From Prochlorococcus sp. AG-418-G23 (GTDB taxonomy: Bacteria; Cyanobacteriota; Cyanobacteriia; PCC-6307; Cyanobiaceae), in the NCBI GenBank assembly GCA_003214195.1, contig QCLY01000010.1, positions 1 through 42,555 on the forward strand: a stretch of DNA of 42,555 nucleotides. Direction: 5' to 3'. A model generated the notes under the pieces. That model was not told where the DNA came from, made no database searches, and was given only the letters and a program-made list of their open reading frames with translations. Each line of letters starts with the position of its first letter. Position 1 is the first letter of the stretch. A program made the translations under genes and the position numbers. Below are positions 21,797 through 31,749 of the stretch, in pieces.

Positions 21797-22496
21797 AACT
21801 TTTCGGATCTAATGAAGCCCCTCCAACTAACACGCCATTTATATCACTCATTGACATAATTTCATCAATATTATTAGGTTTTACAGATCCTCCATATTGA
21901 ATAATCACATCATCAAAGCCAATTAATTTTCGAATCAAAGAGCATATCTTATTAGCGTCTTTAGCCTCACATGTTTTACCTGTCCCAATAGCCCATATTG
22001 GTTCATAGGCAACAATTAAATTTGATGGATCTGTATTTTCTAATCCTTGTTCAACCTGTCTAGTAATAACTCTATCAGCTTCTCCTCTCTCTCTTTGTTC
22101 TAATGATTCTCCAACACAAACTATCGGAGTAAGTCCACACGATTGAGCAAAAACTGCTCTTTTATTAATTTGTTCGTCACTTTCACTAAAATACTTCCTT
22201 GGTTCACTGTGGCCAACTATTGCATATGAGACACCATGTTCAAGAAGCATTTTAGGAGAAATTTCCGCAGTGAATGCACCTTCATCCTCCCAATGAATAT
22301 TTTGACTAGAAATTTCTAAATAATCAAAATTTGAATGGTCAGAAAAGGTAGAAATAGCTGTAAAAGGTGGTGCAATAACAACTTTTCTATCGTCCCCTAT
22401 ATTTTTTATGAGAGGTATAAACTGTTCTAAATAAGTTTTGGCTTCAGCACATGTCATGTGCATTTTCCAATTACCAGCGATAACAGATTTTCTCAA
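21771..22496 (-). CDS. tpiA: triosephosphate isomerase
   Basis: [41 protein letters not shown]. Confidence 0.97.
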   Translation of the reverse strand: MRKSVIAGNWKMHMTCAEAKTYLEQFIPLIKNIGDDRKVVIAPPFTAISTFSDHSNFDYLEISSQNIHWEDEGAFTAEISPKMLLEHGVSYAIVGHSEPRKYFSESDEQINKRAVFAQSCGLTPIVCVGESLEQRERGEADRVITRQVEQGLENTDPSNLIVAYEPIWAIGTGKTCEAKDANKICSLIRKLIGFDDVIIQYGGSVKPNNIDEIMSMSDINGVLVGGASLDPKSFARIANYQ

Positions 22497-22548
22497 AATA
22501 AAAACTCCAAGAAAATCATATTAATATAAACAGCGCTGATTAGGCTAA

Positions 22549-22725
22549 CTATTCAAAAATTAATTCATTTTTTAGAAATATAACTACATCTCCCTTATTT
22601 AATTTTCTTCCCCTCCTAGTTTCAATTAAACCATTAACTTTGACTGAACCAGATTTAATAAAAATTTTTGCCTCTCCTCCAGAAGATACTAAATTATTCC
22701 ATTTTAAAAATTGATCTAATTTCAT
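22549..22725 (-). CDS. S4-domain RNA-binding protein (58 aa)
   Basis: Below the ORF-track cutoff. MKLDQFLKWNNLVSSGGEAKIFIKSGSVKVNGLIETRRGRKLNKGDVVIFLKNELIFE: canonical S4 fold (GGEAKxxIxxGxVxVNGxxExRRGrKL). Confidence 0.88.
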   Translation of the reverse strand: MKLDQFLKWNNLVSSGGEAKIFIKSGSVKVNGLIETRRGRKLNKGDVVIFLKNELIFE

Positions 22726-22782
22726 CGTTTTTATAACTACATATATTGATAAAGTAGGATAAATAATAAAATTTACAATATT

Positions 22783-24489
22783 TTGAGATTAATACCTCCA
22801 GTCAAACCATATTTAAATAGGTTTATGAAGGGTTTTATATGCATGCTAATTTACGTTGCATGTTGGCCTTTGTTAGCTTATTTAGCCGGAAAGTTAATCC
22901 CATCAATTGGATCTGGTGATCTTTTAAAAGTTTCTAGCATAATAATTAAGTCTTTAATAGTTTTTTTAATTCAAAAAATCGCTCAATTTGGACAGGACGT
23001 TTTTATAGCAAAACCATCTTTAGAAATTGGCGAAGTAATGAGAAGAAATTTATTTAGTAAAATTCAAAAAATTGAAATGAATTATATTTCAAAAATTTCC
23101 GCTGGAGATATTACCTATAGACTTACAGAAGATGCTGACAGAGTAAGCGAAGTAATTTATAAAACAGCTCAGGATACTATTCCGTGTACTTTACAATTAC
23201 TTGCTGTAATAATTTATATGTTTTATTTAGATTGGTCACTTTCATTATCAACGTTTGTGTTGGCTCCATTGATTATTTTTTCAGTTAATAGTTTTGGGAA
23301 AAGAGTTTTACTAGCATCTGAAAAAAGTCAAGAATCATCAAGTAACTTAGCAGGGTTAATAGGTGAATCTATAAATGGGATGTCAACTATAAGAGCCTTT
23401 GCTGCAGAAGATTGGATGGAAAATAGATTTAATAAAAGATTGAGTCAAAATAAAAAAGCCAAATTTAAAACATTAAAATTGCTTGCATTTCAACATCCAG
23501 TTGTAGGCTTCGTAGAAGCATTTGGAATATTAGCAATACTAGGTTTAGGAGCTGCAAGAATTAACCTAGGCCTTCTTTCTAGTGAAGAATTTAGTAGTTT
23601 TTTTGCTGCGATATTAATGCTTATTGATCCCATAAGCCATGTAAGTACAAATTTCAATGACTACAAACAGGCAGAAGCCTCGATAAAAAGATTAAAGAAA
23701 ATAAATTTAGAACCTATCGAAGATGATAATGAATTTTCAAGAAGGATATCCAATCTTGAAGGGAAAATTAGTTTCAAGAAAGTTAATTTTGAATATAAAA
23801 AAGATGATAGGGTGCTAAAAAATATAAATCTAGAAATTAATAAAGGAGAAGTTACAGCTTTCGTTGGTACTTCAGGGGCTGGCAAAAGTACGATGATGGC
23901 CCTGATATTAAAATTTATAAAGCCAAATAATGGAGAAATTTTAATTGATGGTAATAATCTAAATATTCTTAATACAAAAGATATAAGAAAAAATATTGCA
24001 TTAGTACAACAACAGCCTTTTTTATTCTCAGGAAAAATAATTGATGCAATAAAAATGGGCAGAAACTTTACCAAAGAAGAAGTAATATCATCTGCAAAAA
24101 AAGCTAATGCTCACAACTTTATTCAAGCTCTACCAGATAAATATGAAACTAAAATAACTGAAAGAGGATCTAATTTCTCAGGAGGTCAGATACAAAGAAT
24201 TGCTATTGCAAGAGCTATATTAGGGAATCCATCCATTCTCCTTTTAGATGAAGCCACAAGTGCACTAGATGCAGAATCAGAGTCAGAGGTTCAAGAAGGG
24301 CTTAATAGAGCCATGAAAAATAGAACTGTTATTGTAATAGCTCATAGATTAGCCACCACACAAGAGGCAGATAAAATTGTTGTTTTCGAAAAGGGTGAAA
24401 TTGTTGAGATTGGAAAACATATTGATTTACTTAATCAAAAAGGGATTTATAAAGAATTATGTGAAAAACAATTAATTAAAAAATTATAA
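22783..24489 (+). CDS. ABC transporter, fused permease/ATPase (multidrug/lipid-type exporter)
   Basis: 568 aa; Walker A GTSGAGKST, signature FSGGQIQR, Walker B ILLLDEATSALD, N-terminal TM domain; TTG start. Confidence 0.92.
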   Translation: MRLIPPVKPYLNRFMKGFICMLIYVACWPLLAYLAGKLIPSIGSGDLLKVSSIIIKSLIVFLIQKIAQFGQDVFIAKPSLEIGEVMRRNLFSKIQKIEMNYISKISAGDITYRLTEDADRVSEVIYKTAQDTIPCTLQLLAVIIYMFYLDWSLSLSTFVLAPLIIFSVNSFGKRVLLASEKSQESSSNLAGLIGESINGMSTIRAFAAEDWMENRFNKRLSQNKKAKFKTLKLLAFQHPVVGFVEAFGILAILGLGAARINLGLLSSEEFSSFFAAILMLIDPISHVSTNFNDYKQAEASIKRLKKINLEPIEDDNEFSRRISNLEGKISFKKVNFEYKKDDRVLKNINLEINKGEVTAFVGTSGAGKSTMMALILKFIKPNNGEILIDGNNLNILNTKDIRKNIALVQQQPFLFSGKIIDAIKMGRNFTKEEVISSAKKANAHNFIQALPDKYETKITERGSNFSGGQIQRIAIARAILGNPSILLLDEATSALDAESESEVQEGLNRAMKNRTVIVIAHRLATTQEADKIVVFEKGEIVEIGKHIDLLNQKGIYKELCEKQLIKKL

Positions 24490-24517
24490 TTTTATCTTAT
24501 TAATAAAAATTAAATCT

Positions 24518-24736
24518 ATGGCTGAAAACAAAAATGATCCTACCAACCCTTTTATAACTTTTGAGGGGAAGAAGTATCCGATAAATGATCTATCTAATGA
24601 CATAAAAGAATCTATAAAAGGACTACAAATAGCCGAAACGCAAATAAAAATGCATGAAGACACATTGAAATTACTTTCAATTAGTCGCAACACAATAGCA
24701 AATCAATTAAGAGAAAAACTTAAAAATTTAGATTAA
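24518..24736 (+). CDS. small DUF6447-like protein
   Basis: 72 aa; FITFEGKKYPINDLSNDIKESIKGLQIAETQIKMHEDTLKLLSISRNTIANQL. Confidence 0.65.
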   Translation: MAENKNDPTNPFITFEGKKYPINDLSNDIKESIKGLQIAETQIKMHEDTLKLLSISRNTIANQLREKLKNLD

Positions 24737-24740
24737 AGTT

Positions 24741-27700
24741 TTAATAACTATGGATTTCTTGTAAAGAGTAAATATCAATTTTATTACTTTGTAAAGCTTT
24801 TATAGCTTTTATGGCTGCTTTAGCCCCAGGAATGGTGGTGAATGTAGGAATATTATATTCTAGAGCAGCCCTTCTTAAATATGCATCGTCATGAAGAGCC
24901 TGTGAACCTATTGGTGTATTTATTATTAATTGAACAAGTCCCGAACGAATTAAGTCTTCTATATTTGGTCTGCCTTCATGTACTTTTAGCACCTCTTCAA
25001 CTTGAATTCCCAAAGCAACCAAGTAAGATGCTGTTCCTTTTGTTGCAATTAATTTAAATCCTAAAATCAACAATTCTCTTGCTATTTCTTCAAGAAAATT
25101 TTTGTCTAAATCATTTGTCGACAAAAATGCTACACCGTCAGAAGGAAGACCATTTCCTGCTGCCAATTCCGATTTGGCATAAGCAATTCCAAAATCCTTA
25201 GCTAAACCCATTACTTCTCCAGTAGATTTCATTTCAGGTCCAAGAAGTGTATCAGATCCAGGAAATCTTTTGAAGGGCAAAACAGCTTCTTTAACTGCCT
25301 GATATTTTGGAAAAAATTCTTTTGTAAAATCAATTTCTTCTAGTGTGAATCCTTGCATTAACTGAGTAGCTAGTTTTGCAACTGGTTTACCTATGGCCTT
25401 TGAAACAAATGGAACTGTTCTTGAAGCTCTTGGATTTGCCTCTAGAATAAATAATTTATTTTCTTTATTATTTAAATTTGTCACAGCAAATTGCAAATTA
25501 ATTAAACCAATAACATTAAGTTTTTTGGCAATTAATTTGGTCCAGTTCTTTACATTATCTAGAGTATTAGAAGTAAGAGAAATAGAGGGTAAACAACAAG
25601 CTGAATCACCAGAATGTATTCCTGCGGGTTCTACATGTTCCATTAGTCCTGCAATTACAACAGAACCTTGTGAATCACATAAAGCATCGACATCTATCTC
25701 GATAGCATTATTTAAATATTGATCAAGAAGGATTGGATGATCAGGAGATACCTTAACAGCTTCACTAATATATCTAGATAATTCATTTTCATCTTTAACA
25801 ATTTCCATTGCCCTGCCTCCTAAAACATAAGAAGGTCTTACTACTAAGGGGAATCCAATATTTTTTGCTACTGTTTGTGCTTCATTTTGATTACGTGCAA
25901 TGCCGTTTAAAGGCTGCCTTATACTTAATTCTTCGAGTATTTTTGTAAATTCTTCTCTATTTTCCGCTAAATCGATAGAGATTGGAGAGGTCCCAAGAAT
26001 TTTTGTTCCAGTTTTCTGACCATCATAGGTTTCAAGCCATTCAAATAAAGGTAATGATAATTTAAGTGGAGTTTGACCACCAAATTGAACAATCAATCCA
26101 TTAGGATTCTCAGCTTCTATTATGTTGAGAACATCCTCTAAAGTTACTGGCTCAAAATATAAAATATCACTTGTATCGTAATCTGTTGAAACAGTCTCGG
26201 GGTTACTATTAACCATTATGGTTTGATAACCATTTGTGGAGGCTTGATAAGAAGCATGACAACAACAGTAATCGAATTCTATTCCTTGACCAATTCTGTT
26301 TGGACCTCCTCCAAGTATCATAATTTTCTTTAAATTATTATTTTCAGTAACCTCACTATCAAAAATTTGAGAATTAAAATTTAAAAATGATTCTTCATAA
26401 GTTGAGTAATGATAGGGAGTAGAGGATGAAAACTCCGCTGAACAAGTATCAACAGTTTTGTAAATTGGAATTATGTTAAGTTCTTTTCTGTATCTTCTTA
26501 CTTCAAAAAAATCAGAATTAGTTAATCTTGCAATCTGCTGGTCTGAAAAGCCTAGTTGTTTGGCCTGTAGCATTAAATTTCTATCTAAATAATAAAGTTC
26601 CTTTCCTTTTAAATAATTCTGTTCAAAGTTATAAATATTTCTTAATTTTTCGATAAACCATAAGTCTATATTAGTGACTTCATTAAGATAAGAATTAGTT
26701 TTTCCAAGTTGCATAGCTTTTTTAACTAAAAGAATTCTCTCAGATGTAGGGTTTCTTAAACTATTTTTTATATGATTCTCGTTCTTAAACTCATCTAGCG
26801 AATCACATTCCCATCCGTAAATACCTACTTCTAAGGACCTTAATGCTTTTTGAAAAGATTCTTCAAAAGAGCGACCGATAGCCATTGATTCACCTACTGA
26901 TTTCATGGCAGTGCTTAAGGTATTTGATGATCCTTTAAACTTTTCAAAGGCAAACCTGGGGATTTTAGTTACAACGTAATCAATTGATGGTTCAAAACAT
27001 GCAGGGGTTTTTTTTGTAATATCATTAATAATCTCATCAAGTGTAAAACCTACAGATAATAATGCTGCAATCTTGGCTATTGGGAATCCAGTTGCTTTAC
27101 TTGCCAAAGCAGAGGACCTGCTCACACGAGGATTCATTTCAATGACAATTACTTCACCATTAATTGGATTTATTGCAAATTGAATATTACTTCCTCCAGT
27201 TTCAACTCCTACCTCTCTAATAATTTTCAATGACAAGTCTCTTAATCTCTGATACTCTTTATCAGTTAAAGTTTGAGCAGGAGCTACTGTAATCGAATCT
27301 CCAGTGTGAACTCCCATGGGATCTAAATTTTCAATACTGCAAACTATCACCACGTTATCTGCAGTATCTCTCATTACCTCTAATTCAAATTCCTTCCATC
27401 CAATAAGTGACTTTTCAATTAATATTTGATCGCAGGGACTTTCCTCTAAACCTGTTTTACACAATTCAACAAATTCTTCGAGGTTAAAAGCTATACCACC
27501 TCCTACTCCACCTAAAGTAAACGCAGGCCTTATTATGAGAGGATAGGAATTGATTTTTTTTGATACTTCTTGAGCCTCATCTAAATTAGAAGCTATACCA
27601 GATGGGCACACATTTACGTTTATCTTTTCCATCGATTCTTTAAACAATTTTCTATCCTCAGCTTTATTAATAGCTTTTAAATCTGCACCAATTAATTCAA

Positions 27701-28037
27701 CATTATTTTTTTTTAAAAAATCAGACTCTGATAAAGTAACCGCTAGATTCAAAGCAGTTTGTCCTCCCATAGTGGGAAGAATTGCATCAGGTTTTTCTTT
27801 TAATATTATCTGAGAGACAATTTCAGAAGTTAATGGTTCAATATATGTTTTACTTGCGATCTCAGGATCAGTCATTATCGATGCTGGATTTGAATTTATC
27901 AAGATAATTTCATAACCAGCTTTTCTTAAAGCTTTGCAAGCTTGAGTTCCTGAGTAGTCAAATTCGCATGCTTGTCCTATAACAATTGGGCCTGAACCTA
28001 GAATAAGAATTTTTTTAAGATCACCTCTTTGAGGCAT
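24741..28037 (-). CDS. carB: carbamoyl-phosphate synthase large subunit
   Basis: 1098 aa; duplicated ATP-grasp halves ([33 protein letters not shown]) and MGS-like C-terminus. Confidence 0.97.
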   Translation of the reverse strand: MPQRGDLKKILILGSGPIVIGQACEFDYSGTQACKALRKAGYEIILINSNPASIMTDPEIASKTYIEPLTSEIVSQIILKEKPDAILPTMGGQTALNLAVTLSESDFLKKNNVELIGADLKAINKAEDRKLFKESMEKINVNVCPSGIASNLDEAQEVSKKINSYPLIIRPAFTLGGVGGGIAFNLEEFVELCKTGLEESPCDQILIEKSLIGWKEFELEVMRDTADNVVIVCSIENLDPMGVHTGDSITVAPAQTLTDKEYQRLRDLSLKIIREVGVETGGSNIQFAINPINGEVIVIEMNPRVSRSSALASKATGFPIAKIAALLSVGFTLDEIINDITKKTPACFEPSIDYVVTKIPRFAFEKFKGSSNTLSTAMKSVGESMAIGRSFEESFQKALRSLEVGIYGWECDSLDEFKNENHIKNSLRNPTSERILLVKKAMQLGKTNSYLNEVTNIDLWFIEKLRNIYNFEQNYLKGKELYYLDRNLMLQAKQLGFSDQQIARLTNSDFFEVRRYRKELNIIPIYKTVDTCSAEFSSSTPYHYSTYEESFLNFNSQIFDSEVTENNNLKKIMILGGGPNRIGQGIEFDYCCCHASYQASTNGYQTIMVNSNPETVSTDYDTSDILYFEPVTLEDVLNIIEAENPNGLIVQFGGQTPLKLSLPLFEWLETYDGQKTGTKILGTSPISIDLAENREEFTKILEELSIRQPLNGIARNQNEAQTVAKNIGFPLVVRPSYVLGGRAMEIVKDENELSRYISEAVKVSPDHPILLDQYLNNAIEIDVDALCDSQGSVVIAGLMEHVEPAGIHSGDSACCLPSISLTSNTLDNVKNWTKLIAKKLNVIGLINLQFAVTNLNNKENKLFILEANPRASRTVPFVSKAIGKPVAKLATQLMQGFTLEEIDFTKEFFPKYQAVKEAVLPFKRFPGSDTLLGPEMKSTGEVMGLAKDFGIAYAKSELAAGNGLPSDGVAFLSTNDLDKNFLEEIARELLILGFKLIATKGTASYLVALGIQVEEVLKVHEGRPNIEDLIRSGLVQLIINTPIGSQALHDDAYLRRAALEYNIPTFTTIPGAKAAIKAIKALQSNKIDIYSLQEIHSY

Positions 28038-28145
28038 AATTTAAAACCTTCATTTATTTCATGCTACTTATAAATCATCAGATGTTAATCAAGTTACTTG
28101 AAAAGCAACATTTGTTTCTATAGTATTGAAAGAAATTAATTTTTT

Positions 28146-28784
28146 ATGAGCGAACTTCAACGACTTAAAAGTTTGTTGCCTTCAGAGAATGAAAGTTGGG
28201 TATTTGTTGAAGCTGCTGCTGCTATTGACCCACCTCTAATAACAATTGAGGAAATTGGTCGTGACGAAGTAGAAATTCAAATAGACTTAGATGAATGGGA
28301 TAATTTAGCAATTGACCATAGAAATCTCTTGTTTTGGCACGAGGTAGGGAAGATTCAAAATGATTCAATACCAAGAGATGGTTGGGAAATGGCTGCACTA
28401 GCTATAGGGCTAGGAGGAGCAATTGGGGAGCTTTGGGTACAAGATGGTTTGCTTTTACTACTAGCTCTTGGTTTATCAAGTTTTGCAGGTTATAGACTTT
28501 ATTTAAAGAATAATTCTGAAAAAAAACTTCAAGATGCTATTTATGCAGATGAGAGAGCTATAGATCTTGCATGTAGATTTGGATACAGTATTCCAAATGC
28601 ATACAAAAGTCTTGGCGGAGCATTAAAAGAGTTAATCGAGAAGACCAGGAAAAAGAAAAAAAGGAGTTTCTTTGAAGATAGATTAGATGCTTTAAGAAAA
28701 AGTGCCGAAAAAGCAAGGTCAGAATTATCTCAACAAGAAGGTTCAGAAAAATCTGTATCTAGTGAAAATGTCTATGGACAATAA
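28146..28784 (+). CDS. DUF3318-family membrane protein
   Basis: 212 aa; AAAIDPPLITIEEIGRDEVEIQIDLDEWDNLAIDHRNLLFWHEV...GAIGELWVQDGLL. Confidence 0.75.
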   Translation: MSELQRLKSLLPSENESWVFVEAAAAIDPPLITIEEIGRDEVEIQIDLDEWDNLAIDHRNLLFWHEVGKIQNDSIPRDGWEMAALAIGLGGAIGELWVQDGLLLLLALGLSSFAGYRLYLKNNSEKKLQDAIYADERAIDLACRFGYSIPNAYKSLGGALKELIEKTRKKKKRSFFEDRLDALRKSAEKARSELSQQEGSEKSVSSENVYGQ

Positions 28785-29118
28785 AAGTTTGGTTTTAATG
28801 GCAGCTAAAGCCTGTGATGAAAAAAAGGCTAAAGATATAAAACTTATAAAAATTGATAAAGTTTCATTCTTAAGCGAATGGATTTTAATTGCAGAGGGAT
28901 TATCTGATGTGCAAGTTAGATCTATTACAAACTCTGTTGAGGGAGAATTGAGAGAGAAAGCTAAAATTGAACCAATAAGAAAAGAAGGGGTTAATGAAGC
29001 AAAATGGGCTTTACTTGACTATGGTGACTTGATCATCAACATTTTTCAACCAGAAATAAGAAAATATTATGATCTTGAATCGTTCTGGAGTAATGGAGAT
29101 AATCTTAAATTTCCTTAA
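28768..29118 (+). CDS. rsfS: ribosomal silencing factor RsfS (listed ORF start 28702 probably too far upstream)
   Basis: SEWILIAEGLSDVQVRSITNSVEGELREKAKIEPIRKEGVNEAKWALLDYGDLIINIFQPEIRKYYDLESFWSN; start estimated at MSMDNKSLVLMAAKACDEKK, overlapping the DUF3318 gene end. Confidence 0.88.
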   Translation: MSMDNKSLVLMAAKACDEKKAKDIKLIKIDKVSFLSEWILIAEGLSDVQVRSITNSVEGELREKAKIEPIRKEGVNEAKWALLDYGDLIINIFQPEIRKYYDLESFWSNGDNLKFP

Positions 29119-29128
29119 TGATATTTTT

Positions 29129-29623
29129 ATGAACGATTCGAAATGTCCTGTTCCTAGAGAGCAGCAGCCAACGAATGAATTTATTGAATTATCAAAATCG
29201 ACTATTTTTTCTTGGCCAAAAACAAAAAAATCATTGATTTTTGTTTTAATTAAATTTTGGATTGGTGCATTTTTTTTATTTCTTGTCATTTCTTCAGGAA
29301 GTATATATTTCAAAACATTCTTGTTGAAATATATCTTAATAAGCTTTTTCAGTAGCTTATCCATACCTCTCTTTATTGCCATAAAACTATATCTTGGATG
29401 GAATCATATATTTAAAAGATTAACTTCTGAAAAAATTGAGTACGAAGAATCAGGTTGGTATGACGGTCAAGTATGGATAAAGCCATTAGTTCTAAAAGAA
29501 AAAGAATCACTTATTGCCTCAATTGAGGTGAAACCTATATTAAATAATTTAATTCAAATCTTATCTATTATTGCAGTATTAGCTTTATCTGGAATTCTGA
29601 TTTTTCAATATTACATTTTCTAA
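29129..29623 (+). CDS. CGLD27/Ycf36-family (DUF1230) membrane protein
   Basis: MNDSKCPVPREQQPTNEFIEL... and YEESGWYDGQVWIKP typical of the plastid/cyanobacterial Ycf36 family; start chosen at ATG 29129 rather than 29069. Confidence 0.82.
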   Translation: MNDSKCPVPREQQPTNEFIELSKSTIFSWPKTKKSLIFVLIKFWIGAFFLFLVISSGSIYFKTFLLKYILISFFSSLSIPLFIAIKLYLGWNHIFKRLTSEKIEYEESGWYDGQVWIKPLVLKEKESLIASIEVKPILNNLIQILSIIAVLALSGILIFQYYIF

Positions 29624-30589
29624 ATGAGTTCAAACTTCAAAAACCTTTATACATCGAATAATCCGCCTTTAGAAGCAAAATTAATTAGGGGTTCAAAAAT
29701 AGAGTCTATACATAAAATTCATGCAGTTATTAGCGATAAGAAAGGACGGGTTCTTATGTGCGCAGGGAATCCAGAGTATAAAAGCTTTATAAGGTCTGCA
29801 TTGAAACCATTTCAGGCAATTCCTTTTGTTAGCAGTGGTGCTGCATCAAAAATTAATAATGCATCAAAGTCAATTGCATTAGCATGCGGTTCACATTGTG
29901 GATCAAAACTTCATTCAAGAGAAGCATTTAAAATCTTATGGGAATACGATATTGATATCAATAATTTGAAATGTCCTAAATTAAAAACGAGCCCACTAGA
30001 ACATAATTGTTCTGGCAAACATGCAGCTTTTCTTGCTACATGCAAGAAATTTAATTGGCCAATAGATACTTATCTAAAAGGAGATCATCCACTTCAAGTA
30101 GAAATATTCAGAATTGTATCTGAATTACTTGAGATTCCAGAATATGAAATAATTGCCGAACGTGATGATTGTGGTGCACCAACTCTGTATTTAAAACTTT
30201 TAGAAATTTCAAAATTATATTCCATTCTTAGCAGTTCAGATAATGCTGAACTTGAGCAAATCAGTCGAGCCATGATAACCAACCCAATAATGGTTAGTGG
30301 CAATAATAAATTTGATACTGAAATAATAAAAGCTTCTCATGGACAAGTTATAGGTAAAGGTGGAGCTGAAGGCATACAATGTCTATGCAAGGTAAATGAA
30401 GGAATAGGAATAGCTTTAAAAGTGGAAGATGGTTCAAAAAGAGCTAAGCATGCAGTTAGTCTTCACTTACTTAAACAGTTAGAGTGGATATCTGACTTAA
30501 GAATCCAAGATATAGAAGAAAAAGTATTTAATTTCTCTGAGGGAGTGCGTATTGAAGTTAAAGGTCAATTAAAATTCCAAGAATCATAA
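29624..30589 (+). CDS. asparaginase (L-asparaginase II family)
   Basis: GNPEYKSFIRSALKPFQAIPFV, LACGSHCGSKLHS, HNCSGKHAAFLATC; ATG abuts upstream stop (TAAATG). Confidence 0.85.
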   Translation: MSSNFKNLYTSNNPPLEAKLIRGSKIESIHKIHAVISDKKGRVLMCAGNPEYKSFIRSALKPFQAIPFVSSGAASKINNASKSIALACGSHCGSKLHSREAFKILWEYDIDINNLKCPKLKTSPLEHNCSGKHAAFLATCKKFNWPIDTYLKGDHPLQVEIFRIVSELLEIPEYEIIAERDDCGAPTLYLKLLEISKLYSILSSSDNAELEQISRAMITNPIMVSGNNKFDTEIIKASHGQVIGKGGAEGIQCLCKVNEGIGIALKVEDGSKRAKHAVSLHLLKQLEWISDLRIQDIEEKVFNFSEGVRIEVKGQLKFQES

Positions 30590-30634
30590 AGAAATAGAAA
30601 AAATACCCCTTTCAGATGTATGCTATTTATATGA

Positions 30635-30711
<77 letters not shown>

Positions 30712-30715
30712 CTTA

Positions 30716-30740
30716 GAAGCAGCTATATGCTGCTTTTTTT
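30716..30740 (+). terminator. Rho-independent terminator of tRNA-fMet
   Basis: aAGCAGC-TATAT-GCTGCTTTTTTTT: 6-7 bp stem followed by T run. Confidence 0.85.
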
Positions 30741-30822
30741 TGTGTTGGAAATTTCGTTAATTATCAAAAATTTTATTAACTAATGGAATTAATATCGTAT
30801 TAAAAGGGCTTAAAAGTGACCA

Positions 30823-30921
30823 TTAGAGATCCTTTTGCATGGAAAATTTAAAATCAACTCTAACTACTAAACCAATAATAATAAACAATATTCCAATATA
30901 AGAGTTTAAAGATAGCTCCAA
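30823..30921 (-). CDS. candidate small membrane protein (32 aa)
   Basis: Minus-strand TTG..TAA: (M)ELSLNSYIGILFIIIGLVVRVDFKFSMQKDL, one TM segment followed by basic residues; not in ORF track. Confidence 0.4.
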   Translation of the reverse strand: MELSLNSYIGILFIIIGLVVRVDFKFSMQKDL

Positions 30922-31077
30922 AATAATAAATTTAGTTTCATAATAAATATTAGCTCATAAATCATTACTCTTAAATAGAGTAATGACAAAAAAATTTAAA
31001 TAAAATTCAGAATATTGAACGTTTCATTAGATAAGCAAATTATTAAGGTAGAGTAACGTCTATTAATTTAGAAATAA

Positions 31078-31224
31078 ATGCAGAATTTGCTACAGAGTGA
31101 TCTAGGTTCGAGCTTGCTATCCATAGCAGTAATTTTAGGATGGATAGGATTGTTTTCGGTCTTTTTAAGAATATTAGCAATAGTATTGAAGAAAGTACTT
31201 GAAGCAATTTTCAAAGAATCTTGA
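31078..31224 (+). CDS. small single-TM protein (48 aa)
   Basis: MQNLLQSDLGSSLLSIAVILGWIGLFSVFLRILAIVLKKVLEAIFKES; ATG..TGA, TM followed by positively charged amphipathic tail; below ORF-track cutoff. Confidence 0.7.
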   Translation: MQNLLQSDLGSSLLSIAVILGWIGLFSVFLRILAIVLKKVLEAIFKES

Positions 31225-31294
31225 TAACAAAAATATGAAACCTATATAATTTAATCACAAAATTCTTTTATAAATAGGTATAATAACCTAAAAA

Positions 31295-31684
31295 ATGTCA
31301 ATTTTAGATAAGACCAAAATAGGAAACACTGTTCACATAAACTTAGAATTATCTAAGGATAGACTTACAAAAGAAATTATTGATGCGATAAATGTTTCCT
31401 CTCTTGGCGAGATAAGTGATTTCAGAATAACTGACGGCAAAGGAATAGGAGTTGTTTTAAAATTATCTAATGGAAAAGAGCAATGGTTTTTTGAGAATGA
31501 AATTGATCTCCTAGACGAAAATGGTAATGTAATAAAAAAAACTAATGATAAAAAAGAGAACAATAATTCCCTTTTCAATCTTATAAATGGATTAAAATAT
31601 AGTAATAAAAATAAGGTTGGCGAATTACTGAATCCAGTTAACTTTTTTCTTTGGTTAATTGTATCTTTTAAAGATATTTTTTAA
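31295..31684 (+). CDS. DUF2862 / PetP-like protein with a C-terminal extension
   Basis: IGNTVHINLELSKDRLTKEIIDAINVSSLGEISDFRITDGKGIGVVLKLSNGKEQWFFENEIDLL resembles the cyanobacterial PetP SH3-like domain; ~45 extra residues C-terminal. Confidence 0.7.
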   Translation: MSILDKTKIGNTVHINLELSKDRLTKEIIDAINVSSLGEISDFRITDGKGIGVVLKLSNGKEQWFFENEIDLLDENGNVIKKTNDKKENNNSLFNLINGLKYSNKNKVGELLNPVNFFLWLIVSFKDIF

Positions 31685-31749
31685 ATCAATAAAAATTTTT
31701 ATAAAATCCAAAATTTTTAATAATTTTCTTCAATAAAAAATCTTAGAGA

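Noticed and set aside
23661-24074. 137-aa minus-strand ORF inside the ABC transporter
   Set aside because: Antisense to Walker A region; composition is typical of a shadow ORF.
25393-25722. 109-aa plus-strand ORF inside carB
   Set aside because: Antisense shadow of a universally conserved gene.
29011-29382. 123-aa minus-strand ORF opposite rsfS/CGLD27
   Set aside because: Shadow ORF of two recognised genes.
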